From the NCBI GenBank assembly GCA_013397075.1, contig VWZS01000175.1, forward strand, positions 124,001 to 188,000: a stretch of DNA of 64,000 nt. The letters run 5' to 3'. Position numbers and translations under genes: made by a program. Below the pieces are notes generated by a model. That model was given only the letters and a program-made list of their open reading frames with translations. It ran no database searches and was not told the DNA's origin. Below, piece after piece: positions 1 through 12,900 of the stretch (its first letter is position 1; each line of letters opens with the position of its first letter). This DNA comes from Rhabdornis inornatus. Taxonomy: Eukaryota; Chordata; Aves; Passeriformes; Rhabdornithidae.

Positions 1-772
1 TTTACTTTTGCAATTCCAAAGCACCGTGTCATTATCCTGGCTGCCTGTGGTCAGTAGAGTTTCTGCAGCAGTTTTTGGGTGGCAGTGTTTAACCCAGGTG
101 TTGTGAGCAGATTGTGGGGTGGGTAGCTAATTTAAATGGTGTAAATTACCCTGCAGATGGTAATCACAGTCTCCAGCCCTCCTCCCTTTGCTTCTGTGCT
201 GAACTTTCTGTGCTACTCCTGAATCCTTCAGAGTGGAGATCCTCTCCTTAGAAGGAGCCCCATTGCTGAAGTCTGTTAAATGATACCCAGGTATAATTCA
301 GAGTGGGGAGTGTTGTGTCCTTCAGGTGAAAGATTAAAAAAATGCCAGATCTTGGCATTGCAGCTCACACCACAGAATCACTGAGGTTGAAAAAACCCAC
401 CAAGATCATTGAGTCCAACCTTTAACCTAACACTGCCAGGTCCACCACTAACCCCTGTCCCATCAAGAGACAGTTTAACTCCATCATAGCCCAAACTTTG
501 GACTTCTATTCATATAAATGGTGTTTTCCATAAATCTTTATGTATCCTACAGTCAGAACTAGCAGTTCAAGGGGAAAGACAACATTAAGTATTAGCAGAA
601 CATGCTGTGCTTTTAAAACACGTCGATTTTTTACACAGCTGAATGGGGTGTAAAACTGGTTCTTCCTCTGCTCACAGGTTTCTTTTAATGTCTCTTAAAT
701 GCAAGTAATCTAAATTGGTCTCCCAAAGAATATTGGATTGTGTAATTAGCCATATGCTTCTTGCATTGTTAG
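1..772 (+). other. PATJ: PATJ intron (partial)
   Basis: This is intronic sequence before the first recognisable exon. It has no long open frame. The only structure seen is a CR1-derived stretch at about 371-478. Confidence 0.8.
371..478 (-). repeat. CR1 LINE 3'-end fragment
   Basis: The motif CACAGAATCACTGAGGTTG, then AGATCATTGAGTCCAACC and CACTGCCAGGTCCACCACTA, is the reverse complement of an avian CR1 3' end. Boundaries are approximate. Confidence 0.75.
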
Positions 773-920
773 AAATGGAAGTGGAGTGTTTATCTCTGAC
801 ATTGTTAAAGGAGGAGCTGCAGACCTAGATGGAAGATTAATTCAAGGAGATCAGATTTTGTCTGTAAATGGGGAGGATATGAGAAATGCCTCACAAGAGA
901 CTGTTGCCACTATACTTAAG
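773..920 (+). CDS. PATJ: PATJ coding exon: second half of the third-last PDZ domain
   Basis: The acceptor is AG at 771-772 and the donor GTGAGT starts at 921. The first base completes a codon from an exon outside the window; 49 codons follow, starting [16 protein letters not shown]. This holds PDZ strands and the [16 protein letters not shown] segment up to ATILK. The GLGF-type loop of this PDZ must lie in the missing upstream exon. Confidence 0.93.
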
Positions 921-3900
921 GTGAGTACAGAATACATTTTGAGATATTGAATTGCAGTTACTGACACTGTGCAAGGTAATTATCCTGAAGTGCTATTTAC
1001 CATACACAGGACAGCTCCAGCTGATTACCAAGACAAGAATTTCATTTGAAATAACTGGGAGGTTCATTTAAAGTCACTTCCCTGTGTATTTCTGGAATTG
1101 CATGATATGAAGCAGGAACACAAAGGCACATTTAGTATTTAGGCATTTATTTGAAAATGCAACTGTGTATCTCATGTGTTAGAAAAACACTTGGAAACGG
1201 GAGAGGCAACACAAACCAGAACTGAAATAAATCTTTGGCTTTTCTGTACTGACCTGCAGGGATAAAATGACAGCTTCAATCTGTTCCTGCACAGCTTTCC
1301 ATGTTCCAGGAGTGATTTTGCTCTGAAATTCTCGGAGAAGTTGCCTTTTTCCATGGCTGGTTGGGCTGGGGCAGAGGGCAGGCATGGCCACGAGTGCCAT
1401 CAGTGGATGCTGGAGACCCATTTCTATTCCAAACTGCTTCCAGGGCTTTCCCCCTGCCATCCCCACCAGTGTTTCTGCTCATGATTTCTTCCATTCTTCA
1501 GGGGAAAGGCTAATTATTTCCTTGCTTTTTCCATTCTGGGTTGGTACATTGCCAAAAGTTCACCTATTTAAGAATTGGGAACCGGTGGAACGAGGGTGTT
1601 TTGTGAAGTTGGATCCATATGGGTTAAATTCACCCTTTTCTGCAGCATTTTGCCTCTGAAGGGTTTTTCAAATGACTGCTAAAGAGTTTGGGGCTTTTTG
1701 TTTATTTTTCCTGAGTAAATTGGCCATCAGTTTGCAAGGGGGAGATTCATACTAAATTCAGCAACCAGGAGAAACCTTCAGGACAAGCCTAAATCCACTT
1801 TTTGTATTGTCTAAATACAAGTGTTCACGTTCTGAGCATTCCTTGTGGCTTTCTTCACGGACTTGTGGTGCTGAATATAAACATAATTCTCTCCAGGAGA
1901 GCATGAAATATTATATGTCTACTTAAATTGTACATTGTGGGTTGTTTTTTCTTTTGGTGTGTTTTTTTTTTTCCAAGTGTGCTCAAGGCCTGGTGCATCT
2001 TGAGCTTGGGAGATTGCGAGCTGGGTCATGGCTGTCATCACGGAAAACATCCCAAAACAGTCAGGTTAGTGACAAATTCCTCTTTTAAACTGGAGCTGTG
2101 AGGGGCAGAGCACGGGGATGGTGCACAGATGTGCACATGAAGCTCATCCTTCCACAGACACTGCTGAGGGTAGGGAATAAAATATTTTATCCCCATAATT
2201 TTCTGTGCTGAACTGCAGCTGAAATGCTGATTGAGCAGAAAAGCTGGTAAATGTATTTATTGTTGAAGGAGTGTCTTCCCAAGACACACAAAAATCTGTA
2301 ATATTTTTCCCAAGTGATGATGCCCAGAAATTCTTGGTTTGAAGACCTGCAAAAACTGCTTGAATGTATTTTCTGCAGCTGTTTTGTCTATCAAAACAAG
2401 CTAATGAAACCAAACTGTATCTGTGCCTATCTTCCAGCAGAACCACAGGAGAGCTGCTTTCCTCTCCAAGAAAACACAGAGCAATTTCCTGCTTCACTTG
2501 CTTTTTACCTGAAGCGAGGACAACAATTCATTTTTCAATCAGAGCAGGGCTTTTCCCCTCTCCCTGTGCCCCCCAGTCTGCTCAGACACCAATTCTTGGT
2601 GTTAAACCTGGAGGATTGCAGGGGAGACAAACAAGGCACGGTGACTTAGAAAACTTCTTTTTTAATGGGTTTTCCTTCTGAAAATCGCCTGCTTTGCCGT
2701 TATATTTAAGGTGCCAGTGTCTCTAAAAGAGTGGATCACAGCAGGGTGAGGCTGTGGGGGGGGTTTGGCCCCTTTATGCCATGGGGAAGCTGCACATGAG
2801 GGGATCCAGCACTGCTAAAAGAAGGGTTTGTTCTTTGCAAACAGAGAGGAGGAGCCATAGGAGGCTTAGGGGAGATGTGAGTTAAAGCAGGAATGTTTTT
2901 AAGGAGGTCTGTAAGAGGCCTGTCCATGAGCAGCCCCAAAAAGGTGCCAAAATTATCACAGCATGGTGTGATTTCTTCACTTCCTAAAGGCCAGCAGTGG
3001 TCCTGGCTGGCTGGAGGTGGAGAGGAAGAGCTGAAGCCATGGGGGAACAGCTGGGCTAAGCCCAGCTTTAAAAACAATGGCTTTGGAGAAACATCTGCAG
3101 TGCATGCAGCAGGCAAGGAGGAGTGAAGTAACAAAGGGAAATTGCACTGATTGCATTAAGTCAGCAGTCAGATATTACATTTTGTTTTGGCCATTGTATT
3201 AACATGAAGCCCAAGGTAATCAAGAAGTGACAGCTAAAAATTACCCACCTGGTAAATTTTACATTTTTTTACCATGTAAAGCTCAAGCTGAAAGGGAAGC
3301 AAAATGCCCTAATATCTAATGTGGGTCTAGGTAAAAATTCAGATCAAATGACATCATCTCCCTTTTTTGTAGCATAAGAGGTTCTTGCAGGAACCTGGTA
3401 ATTCCTGCCTTTCTTTTGATACAAGAAATCCTAATCTCCTTGATGCAGAGTGGTTTGAGAGCCTTCATCTCCCTGCTCCAAAGTGGCTTGGTGATTTTGA
3501 AAACTGAATAAATGTTTCTCGCCAAAACCCTTCCAAGAGTTATAAAAATCTTGGCAGATGATGCAGCAAATCAGCCTGAATGATTTGCACAACTGCAAGC
3601 ACTGCTTTAGAAGATGCTGGCCAAGAGCATCCAGACCTTTTGTCCTCACTTGGCTTTTTTCTGGGTCCACTGCATCCCTGGAGCAGAGGAAATCGAAGCC
3701 TTGTGGTGCAGGACAGGGATTTCTTTCACATGCATTGCAAATGTTGTTGACTGGGCCATGAATTGGCACCCAGGGGTGGAAGCTCTGCTGTGCCTGGTGT
3801 TTGTCACTGACAGCTGCACCCTGGCCAGTGGGATAAATGTGTCAGGGCTTTTGAGTCACCAGCTGATGCCTTTGGGGGGGAGAAATCTCTGCTGTGCATG

Positions 3901-6900
3901 GACAAGGATGGAGCAGATCTTTGTTTTGGACAAGGCAAAGCCCAGCTGGAAAGGTCTGGCCCTTGGTGGAACCTGTTCAGATGCACTTCCTAAACTGATA
4001 ATTGAGTTTCCTCCAGGGGCAGAGTCTGAAGATAAAAGGCAGAATAGGAGAGAGGGAAAAGGAGGGAAATGGAAAGGGCAGCAGGAGAGAGCTTCTCCCT
4101 TTGGAGGCTCTCCCTGTGTCAGCCCCCACGTTCTTCTGGAAATGAGAGGAGCTTCTTGGGCAAATAGAAGGAGCAGGGGAGCAAATTGTGAGTGCACAAT
4201 TACAGTGTATTCAGCTAAAACAACAAAGATTGCTGCCAGGTGACAGGATGGGTGTCCCTGCTGTCCCGCTCTCGTGTGAGAGAGCAGCTGCTTGTCCTGC
4301 TGGGTGCTCGTGCATGCAGGGCCATCACAGGGAAGGTGCCCATCATTTCCCCTTCTCCTGAGGTGTGGAGACACCCTGGGAGCAACTGGGAGGGGGGAGC
4401 CCTGTCCAAAGCTGACCTGAGCAACACAGAAGTGTGGAATAAGGGTCTGTAGTGCTGTGAGCAGCACCACAGAGTCACTGAGGTTGGAAAATCCCTCTGA
4501 GACCATCAAACCCAGCACTGCCAAGCCCACCACTACCCCCTGTCCCGAGTGCCACGTCCACACATCTGTTAAATCCCTCCAGGGACTGTGGTGACTTCAC
4601 CACCACAGGGAGATTTTGGTGGGTTTTCCCTCCCAGAGGAGTTTGCATTGCATGGCCAATGTGGCATTTCCAGTGTGGCTGGCACAGAGCACAGCTGTGC
4701 CCGTCTGTCTCAAGATCTGCTTTTTGGGTTTGACTCACAGGTTTTTTATTTATTTTTACCCTCAGGCGAGCCAGCAGAGTGTCCACAGCCACTTCCACCC
4801 GGCTCTTGCTCCCGTCCTCTCCACCTTGCAGAACTTTGTCAGCACAAAAAGATCCTCAGCAGACACATCCCAGAGAAACTCAGGTACAAACTGAGTGTGA
4901 TTTGCTTTCTATCCAGGCTGCTTTCAAAGCCAAACTGAGCACTTGAGTCTGGCTTTCCTGCCCAGCCTCCCAGAAGACGCCCCACGGATGTTTTTAAGAC
5001 CCAAACACTTCCCAGAAGATGACATTATTTTTCTGTCTGCTGGAGGAGTAATGGCCCCTCTATTTTAAGTGCAGAATTCCTGTGCCCTGCTATTCCCCGA
5101 CGCCCTTGTCAGGGGCTTAGCACAGGCATGGTTCTCACATTAGAAACACTTTTCTCAGGGAATAAAGCTGCCACCACTTCATTTATATCTCTGTTGCTCT
5201 CGAGTGCATGAAGGGGTGTTTTGTAATGAGAAAGTCACAATGCCCAGTTTGCAATTTGCAGGTTTAGAGAGCGTTAAATCCATGACCCACAGCAGCCTGG
5301 GGAGAGTTGCTCCAGGAGTTGGGAATCTTTTCTCACATCTGAGCATGGGCAGGAGGAGAAGACATTTCTCCTGCTGGTTTGCAGGCACTGCAGGAGCCTG
5401 GTGGCTTTTGGGCATCCTTCCTTGTGCTGTCTGTGCAGGCCCTGCAGCACTGGGCGTTTCCTAACCCTGCTTTGGGGTCCCCAGGGATGGGCTTCCCAGA
5501 CCTCAGCTGTCCTGCTCCTCCTGCCCAGGCACACCTGCATGGATGTGGGGAGTGCTGGCTTGGGGGGGGTAAGAATTGTGGAATTTTGGAAGAGATGTAC
5601 TCTGCCAGCCTTCTGCAAGGCTCTTAAAATGGTTTCATTAAAGCTGATGCAGTTAGGGGTGGGTGTAGCAGAGCTCAGGACCTGACTATCAGCTCGTTGG
5701 GCTGAAAAAGTTGCAGTTTGAGCAATGCCTCTGAAGTCTTTCTTTGCCTTTTTCCTTTACTTTCCATTCTCCTCTCTTCCCTTCCCTTTCCTCCTTCTCT
5801 TTTCCCTGTTTCTTTTTTCCTCTTCACTTTTCCCTTTCCATTCCCTCTCACCTTTATTTCCTTTCCCTTTTCTTTCCCCTCTCATCCTTATTCCCTTCCC
5901 CTTTTCCTTCCCCTTTTTTTTCCCTTTTCCCTCCCCTTTTCCACTATTGTGAGTGCTTTTCCACACTCTATGTCTGGATACACCCCAGCCTGACTTCCTG
6001 CCTGTCCATTATTTACCAACCCAGCACAAAGGGGAAGAGGAGATCCCTGGAACCACAGCATTCCCAGAGCCCTTTGTGCATTTAGGAATAAAAAGCCAAT
6101 CTTTAATTGAGTGAAGGCACAATAGGGCTGTTCTCCAGGCTGGCAGAGTGCTGCTGTTCCACAGATTGTGGCTGGGCTACAAAGGGAGTTACAGTGACAT
6201 GGAGGACCAGAGGGATTACACCACATTCACCCTTCCTCCTCCTCCTCCTCCTCCTCCTCCTCACGTGGGCAGCACTGCCTGCCTTGGCACAGGAAGGCTT
6301 CACTCCTGCCTGGTGATAACTCTGCCTAGGCAGCAAGGGACTGTTGTCACCTGACAGTGTTATCTCTTAATTATATTATCTCTTAATTACAGAAGCTAAT
6401 TGTTTGTTTCTTTATTAGCAGGAGCCGATATGGGCCCAAGGACTGTGGAGATAACAAGGGTCAGTGAGTTGTTTTCTATCCATTCATAAAGCCAGCTCCT
6501 TTCACTGAAGTTGTTCATTTTTGCAGCATTTCCCACAAGCCAAGCTGCATTATTTGTGTTTGCAGTTGGGTGTTGGATGTGTGCCTGTGCTTTGGGTGAG
6601 AAAATGTGTGTGTCAAACCCATTTGCTCCCTGTTCCACGAATCCAAGCAGTCAGTTATTGCCATACCCTGAACACTGCAGGTATTTGGTGTTGCTTTGTT
6701 CCAGGGCCCAAATGATGCTCTGGGTGTCAGCATAGCAGGAGGGAAGGGCAGTCCCTTGGGAGACATTCCCATCTTCATTGCTATGATCCAGGCCAGTGGA
6801 GTGGCTGCTCGGACACAAAGGCTCAGGGTGAGTTCAATATTTCCTATTTCATCTCCCACATGTCCCTTGAAGCCTCAAGCACTTCTGTATCTGCTGTCAC

Positions 6901-9900
6901 CCATAATCTCTCACAGACTGCTTTGCCTTTTTTAATATAAAAGCAAAATAACAACAACAAAAAAAAAATCCAAAGAACAAATCTGCCCTTCTCTTCCCAT
7001 CTTGGGAATAATGGCAATTGCTGCCCATATGGGAAAAGTGATGTTAAGAGAAAGAGCTTTAATGAATTTGTAGTGGTCATGGAATGTCTTGTGTTCATCC
7101 AGACCCAGGCAGGGCAGCAAGAGGCTCTCTGGAAACCACAGGTATTTTGGGAACTCTGGGCATCATTTAGAGCTCAAACCAGGTAGAAACCACATGAGAA
7201 ATGAGTTGTTTGATCTTAAGGCCTCTCTAAATAAACAGCAAAATAAGGTACCTGTATCAGACCCACAGCATGTGTGGGTTTCCAGGCATGGCCATGGTGA
7301 ACACTTGTAGTTTTGGAGAGAGTTGCAAGGAATCATGAGGATTGAAAAGAACTTATTATGCAGATCCACATGCTTTGGCCCATGAGATTCATTAGGACAT
7401 GCTGCTACACTCATACCTTGTCTCTAATGGAATTAAACAGTGGCAGGGTCGAGATCATTTTTGTGTGTAGGAAGAAGAAATCATCCAGGTTAATTGGATT
7501 AGTATCAGGAGTTTCTACTCTCCTGTACAACATTCAGCATGTGCTTACACAGTCTGGAAGAATATGAACTGGTCTGCACATCCAGACACAAATGAATCCT
7601 TTCTGGATGGGAGGACAGCAGGGAAAGTCTCCCTCCCACTCTGCTTGCAAATAGAAAGAGTAAAATACAACCCATCATTGTTTCTCTGATCGTATTGTTA
7701 GTGTTAAGAAAAGAATGGGAAATGATCACTGGCAGTGCAGAATCCTCACAAAAGGGATCCTGCAAAAGAGAAGCATGACTGTGCAGTGCCAAGTTCATGA
7801 GGAATTTTAAGCATTCTTAATTTTAATTTTCCCTAATGCTGGTAATTTTCCATTACTGTTGTACTTTCAGGTTGGAGATCGGATTGTCAGCATTAATGGG
7901 CAACCTTTGGATGGGCTGTCTCATGCAGATGCAGTTAATCTACTAAAGAATGCTTATGGGAGCATTATCCTGCAGGTATGGTGATAAATTGAACATGCAG
8001 CTGCAGCAGGGGAGATAAATGGCATTCAGGAAGAAAAAAAAAAATCCCTGAGCATCCCTGGCACAAGGCATCACAGAATTGCAGGGTGCTTTGCTGGTGG
8101 GAATTACACAGAAGGAGAGCAAGAAATCATTTCCATTCAAAAATCCTTTATTGCCATTCATACAGACTGTGAGCATGGTTCTATAAAAGCACAACAAAGG
8201 GAACAAAAGTAACTTGTTGCCACACGTGATAAATCAACAAGCTTCCCAGTTGTGGGTTGTTTTTTTTAATTGGAAGTTAACTAGGAGCAAGAAAATGAGT
8301 GTGTGTGCTTGTGATGTAATGAGACAAAGACCCCCAGCGTGGTTTCCTTATCCTTGAAAGAAATTCTAGCAGAATTTAGGAAAAATGATGGCATCATCAC
8401 TAAGACAGTGCTGCCTGGAACTGATTATTTATCAGGTGAAGAATAAAAAAACTCAGGAGAGAAAACAGTGCTGTCACTGCTGTGTTTCTCTGGTAGCTAA
8501 AAGGGATATCTTCTGCCACATTGCTTCTAATTGCTGCCTGCCACTGTCTTGATCCATAGTTTATTTTTATGTTTACACAAAGAAATGAGGAAAATACTTG
8601 CCAGTTAGAATTCAAAATTCTACTCGTTTGCAGAATTACTGCAACAATTGGAAAACAAGCTGAAGGCACCACTAAAATCTACTCTTAACTCTCTTTATCG
8701 TCACAGCATTTTGGATTGGAACACATCCTGAGGGATTTTTGCAAGCTTCTTGCTTGTATTATGACACAAATGTGGCTGTAAAAAATGGGGGGGGGGAGAG
8801 AAAGAAAAAAGAGGCAATGAAATGATAATAAACTTAGTTTGAGACTTGCTCATTCTTTGTTTTGTCTGTCCATGAACTGCTGACCCAGTAAGTGATGAGC
8901 CAGTTCCAGAGCAGATGGTGTTTTGTGTAGTTCCATTGAAGTCAGAGGAAACACACAGATTTACACCAGCTGAGGATTCTCTGTTAAATTATAGTTATCA
9001 TATTGTTAGTAACGTTGAGTAATTTCACTTTTCATGTCAACAGTATTCCCTGAATAGAAAATGAAAGCTTGCTGCAGAACCCAAAATTGCTCATCTTGAA
9101 AGCTGTAATACAGCTCAATATTGCACCTCATGATGGATTTAAAAATATTCCTGATGGAGCACTCTGCCACTGGGTCACTCAGACAAAAAGAGGCTCTTCT
9201 AGAAAAGCCACTGGGTTGAAGAGCTTCTTCTGGAAGTGTCTTTGGGTTTGTCAGCTGGCTGTTTTTCTTCCACATTTTTGCTCTCTGAGCATTCTGTCTC
9301 ATTAAAATGAGCTTGATACTGTTTACAGATGATAGAGGTTTATTGGGATGGAATGGAGTCTGTTTTCCTCTATTAAAAATCTGCCCTGGGAAGGTTGGAT
9401 GTTGTATTTTAACACCTGGAGCAGTGTCAAAGTGTGGTGATGGCTCCCTTCCCCACCCACCACAGGCACCTCTCCACCACCAAACTGCTCTTTTTTTTTT
9501 AATCAAAACAATCCAGATGGAACAATGCTATCGCTGTGATCATCATGACTGATGTGCCATTAAGTAATTCTGTTTATTATCAGGGTAGACCACTTCGTGG
9601 CAAACTGCTCTGAAAGGTCAGATAATTGTGTTCAGTGGGGTGGAAAGGCTTATTATGGGAACGTCCTGGGAAGGAGTTTGCAAATGCTGTTTGCAAATGG
9701 GAGATTAAGGTCTCAGGGGAACAATCATCCCTCTCAGCTGTTTTGATGCCTTGGTTTAATTTAATTTCTTTTCTGCAGGTGTAGTAATGAGATAAGGGGG
9801 AGCTTTTTAACAAGGTTGTTGAACTCTGATACGTTCTTGCTGCCAGCTGAAGATTTTTGAATACAGATTTGGTTTTACCCTTGTTTTATTGAACAACAAC

Positions 9901-12900
9901 AACAACAAAAAAAAAAACCCAAAATGAGAAATCCTGGCTGGAATTCCTTACTGTGATGCCACAGGAAGGGAACCTTGGTGGGGTCTTTGCTGGCTGAGCC
10001 AGGTGCTGTTCTCACCTGCTGGACCCCCTCCCTTTCGGGCATCCTGGAACCCCAGTCCTGGGATGCAAATTTTGCATGGAAACCTCCTGGCTCTGCTACC
10101 CTCTTGGCTCCAGATGATTGGGAAGAGGGAAATATTGCTATGGAAGAATTGTGAGCACTCATTTTAAACAGATTTATAGAACAAATTTCTTACTTTGAAA
10201 AGGGAAGTTTTTCTGAAAGCCAAGTTCACAGCAGTGAGTGGAAGGAGTACCTGCTCACTTTGATAAAATAAGGCCATAGCTAGAGGAAATATTGGAATTG
10301 TGCTTCCTGGCTGTTTTTCAGTGTCTGAGCTGAACTCCTATGCTGCAGTAAATGTCAGGCAGAGAGGAATATCTCCTCAGAGGGAGATGGAGTTAGGGGA
10401 TAACCACAGCGTGTACTTTTTGGGAAATTGATGTCCTTTCAGCTGTAAATACTTCAAATCCAAACCACTTCATGGTGGTTTCTTTGAAAATTTTCCCAGA
10501 GAAAAAAAAAAATTTAAAAAAAAATCAGCATCAATGAAGAAAAACATAAAGTCCATGCCAGGGCCCTCACTACTCTCACAGAAGGAATTCCTTCCCGATA
10601 TCCAATCCATTCCTGCCCTCTGGCAGTGGGATCCATTCCCTGTGTCCTGTCCCTCCAGCCTTGTCCCCATTCCCTCTCCAGCTCTCCTGGAGCCCCTTTG
10701 GGCACTGGAAGGGGCTCTGAGCTCTCCCTGGATCCTTCTCCAGGTGAGCCCCCCCAGCTTTCCCAGCCTGTTTCCACAGAAAGGGGCTCCAGCCCTCAGA
10801 GCATGCTTCAGGACATTTGCAGAATAATAGAGGAAGTTTAAAAATCCCGGTTTTATTCATGCTAAAAATGCATAAAAGTCAAAAACAAGGATAGATTTGT
10901 TGCCTACTCATCAAACAAACCAGTCTGAGGCATTTCAGGGCTTTTGCCCAATGGTCCCTTGGATCTTGGTGGTTTTTTAAAGTTCATAGTGGTTTCTTTC
11001 AAGACCAATCCTGGACCCCTTGTACTGACTCTGTTTCCTTGGAAAAGAAACCTTTTTCTCTGGATTACCCAGAAAGACTCTTCCCTTTTGCTCAGAGCCT
11101 GAGTGATGCTCTTGTGAGGGCAAGAGGAAGCTTCAGAGCAAAACCTGCACTGAACCCTCAGAAAGTGGCTGCTCTTACCTGAAACTGTGGGATTGGTGGA
11201 GATCTAAGAGAGCAGGACTTGGTTTTAAAGCTTGCTTGGGGAGAAAACTCAACAACTGCTTTTCCAAACTCTGTTTGCTTGCCTCCCTGTTGCCCAGGTG
11301 GTGGCTGACACCAACATCAGTGCCATTGCCAGCCAGCTGGAGAGCATGTCCACGGGCTGCAGCCTGAACCTGCCCTCTGAGCATCCCTCCGAGGACCCCG
11401 AGTGAGTTCCTGCTCTCCTGCACACCTGGGCTGCATCCCTGGGCCAGGAAAGGGTGCAAGGAGGTCTCTGCCATTGCTTCTCTCTCTCGTTTTCCATCAC
11501 CTTTAAAATGAAAGCTCGGTGACTTTCCCCAAGCTGGTGATGGGCTCGTGTCTGTCTTCGCCTGCTGATGGAAATTGCTTCAGTAAATAAGAACAAAATG
11601 TGTTTCCAAGCATGATTTCTGGGTGTTTGTCAAGGAAAAAAACATCCCTTTTCTTCCTTAATGTTGTGCTGTGGTGTTTCTGCCCTTGTCCATTGGCTTC
11701 CTCATCTGGAAGGAGTTCTGATCATAGCAATTTGAAATAATTTGGTATTGGCAGACTGATGCCAGAGGTGTTAAAAACACCTTACAAAACATGTCCCAGG
11801 GCTTTGTCTTTTCAATCTTTATGAGTCAAAAAAATCCAATTAAAATAATTCCTGCTTGCAGCACTTGTGTGTGGTGATGGAAGTTGGAGGTCCAGCCCTG
11901 CAGTGCATCATTCTCCATCGTGTGCTTTTCACACTCTAGCATCCCAGTTACCATCTTGAAATTCATTTATTCTCCATTTCAGCTCATCATTTTCATTATG
12001 TTCTTCGTTTCCATTCTGTGGTTCGTTCTATTTATTTTAAGAAGTTGCTGCCCTGCCTCAGGAGGGTTGAGTGTAAAAGTTGAGCTATTTGTGCTGCATT
12101 CTGTGGTCTTAAAATGTGAGATACTGGTTTTATTGCTGCTCTCGAAGGAGAACTGCTTGCTTTACAAAAATATTTGTATTCTTTTTTTTTTCATATCAAA
12201 GCAGCAGGGAAATTTGGAGGTGCAAATATGAAGCAGAATTAGCTATGTCCTAAAAAATGCATAGATGTTACTCAGCTTGGGCTGCACCTTTAGATAGGTG
12301 GAAGATGCCAAATGGCTTTCAGGGAATCACGGAAAGGTTTAGCTTGGAAAAGCCCCCTCAGATCATTGAGTCCCACTGCCAAGGCCACCACTGGCCCATG
12401 TCCCCAGATGCCACATCCACACAGGGATGTGCCAATGCCTGACCACCTTCTGTCCACAGCAGTTCTTTCTACATCCATAGAAATTACTCGTTTCAAATCT
12501 GAGATGGATAAATTCATATGAGTGGTCTAAATTCCACCAAAAAATTCTTCCTTTGCTCAGTAGTTCAGAGTTCAGGCTCCAGCTGGTGAGCTTTGGAGTT
12601 ATGAGCATAGGGATGTGAGTATAATATAATAATAATTAAAAATATTTTTTTCCAAGTGAGGAGCTGGAGCACACGGAGCAGCCTTTGAACTCTGGGCTTT
12701 GCAGGAATGTTCCAGTGCAAGGGTCATGGTTTGTGACTGTGTGAAAAAACTCATGATAGATAAATGTCTCTGTAAGTGTTCCTTCTGCATAAAGTCCCCA
12801 GAGACACACATTGCTTATCTAAGTGATATTTATTGTGTTTTCAGAGCACCTCAACCTAAGATTATTACTTTGGAGAAAGGCTCTGATGGACTGGGATTTA

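Noticed and set aside
3614..4563. Overlapping open frames of 209 (+) and 235 (-) residues
   Set aside because: Both lie in a PATJ intron, lack known motifs and partly cover a CR1 fragment. Long frames on both strands at once suggest composition rather than coding.
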